A stretch of DNA of 33,413 nucleotides. Origin: Niastella sp. (GTDB taxonomy: Bacteria; Bacteroidota; Bacteroidia; Chitinophagales; Chitinophagaceae). The position numbers and the translations under genes were made by a program. The notes beneath the pieces are model-generated. The model did not search any database. It was not told the DNA's origin and saw nothing but the letters and a program-made list of their open reading frames with translations. The number at the start of each line of letters is the position of its first letter. Position 1 is the first letter of the stretch. Of this stretch, positions 33,131 through 33,413 are shown piece after piece. The stretch lies in assembly GCA_017744515.1 (NCBI GenBank), contig JAGIBF010000090.1, positions 1 to 33,413 of the forward strand. The letters run 5' to 3'.

Positions 33131-33413
33131 ATGGAGCAGTATAATTGCCTTATTGCGGATGATGAGCCCATTGCCCGGGAGATCATAGAAGGATATTGTA
33201 AACATTTGCCAACCCTCAAAGTAGTAGCCTCCTGCGCCAATGCGTTGGAAGCAAAAGCGATCATGCAGCAACAACGGATAGAGATACTCTTCCTCGATAT
33301 CAACATGCCGGTGCTGGATGGCATTGCATTCCTTAAAACAGTAAAAGATCCACCGGAAGTTATATTCACAACAGCTTACAAAGAATACGCCCTGAATGCA
33401 TTCGACCTCGCAG
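33131..33413 (+). CDS. LytTR-type response regulator, cut by window end
   Basis: The first 94 codons are present and the gene runs off the window. They form a receiver domain with the acidic pair Asp10/Asp11, phospho-acceptor Asp56 in LFLDINMPVLDG, and Thr80/Thr81 in FTTAYKEYALNAF. This segment is like the receivers of LytTR regulators, and the preceding LytS-type kinase makes that the expected output; the DNA-binding domain is not in the window. Confidence 0.9.
   Translation, partial: MEQYNCLIADDEPIAREIIEGYCKHLPTLKVVASCANALEAKAIMQQQRIEILFLDINMPVLDGIAFLKTVKDPPEVIFTTAYKEYALNAFDLA

Overview
The window looks like chromosomal DNA of a Bacteroidota bacterium, most likely of the Chitinophagaceae type. 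The evidence is a SusC/SusD pair, a second TonB-dependent-receptor-like barrel protein, LytS/LytTR two-component pairs, an M14 metallopeptidase of the Bacteroidota kind, start codons mostly lacking Shine-Dalgarno sequences, and promoter-like TTG / TAnnTTTG elements. No rRNA, tRNA, CRISPR array, transposase or phage gene was seen. The genus assignment is inference.

Layout. 1-4650: an SDR oxidoreductase, an AraC-type regulator divergent from a CPA1 Na+/H+ antiporter, a DUF1772 membrane protein and a small cytochrome c. 4750-9060: a large secreted M14 carboxypeptidase-like protein, a rhomboid protease and a small secreted protein of unknown function. 9213-10715: a flavin monooxygenase. 11022-13571: a periplasmic-binding-domain sensor of the LytS type, with a degenerate ATPase domain, and its LytTR response regulator. 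13699-16053 (minus): a hybrid histidine kinase with an aromatic-sensor-like (XylR_N/V4R) input. 16299-19782: a PEP mutase/isocitrate lyase family enzyme and a 776-residue GAF protein. 19847-29324: a probable sulfur-linked operon (below). 29389-31836 (minus): an outer-membrane beta-barrel protein. 32082-end: a second, intact LytS/LytTR pair, cut by the window edge.

The most interesting region is 19847-29324. A promoter-like element is followed by tandem ACTA/TAGT palindromes, then a 29-codon ORF whose last seven codons include four cysteine codons (ending Cys-Cys-Cys-stop), then a hairpin-rich untranslated stretch. After it come a SusC-like receptor, a SusD-like lipoprotein, two paralogous DoxX-like membrane proteins with a C-terminal soluble domain, and a YeiH-family putative sulfate exporter. 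The simplest reading is a cysteine/sulfur-responsive outer-membrane import operon in which the short ORF acts as a translational sensor of Cys-tRNA. The peptide and gene order are seen directly; the regulatory role is inference.

The second theme is intergenic repeats. At least four short hairpin families fill the gaps between genes. One (loop GAGCYTGTCGA) occurs seven times, always in the same orientation, and its flanking stem shows compensatory base changes, so it is under structural constraint or spreads as a hairpin. Others are a bipartite element with two TTTA loops (two copies), a GGGTGGGTCGCC/GGCGGCTCACCC element (one full copy, several half copies) and a GTCATTTCGAA...GAGAAATCT element.
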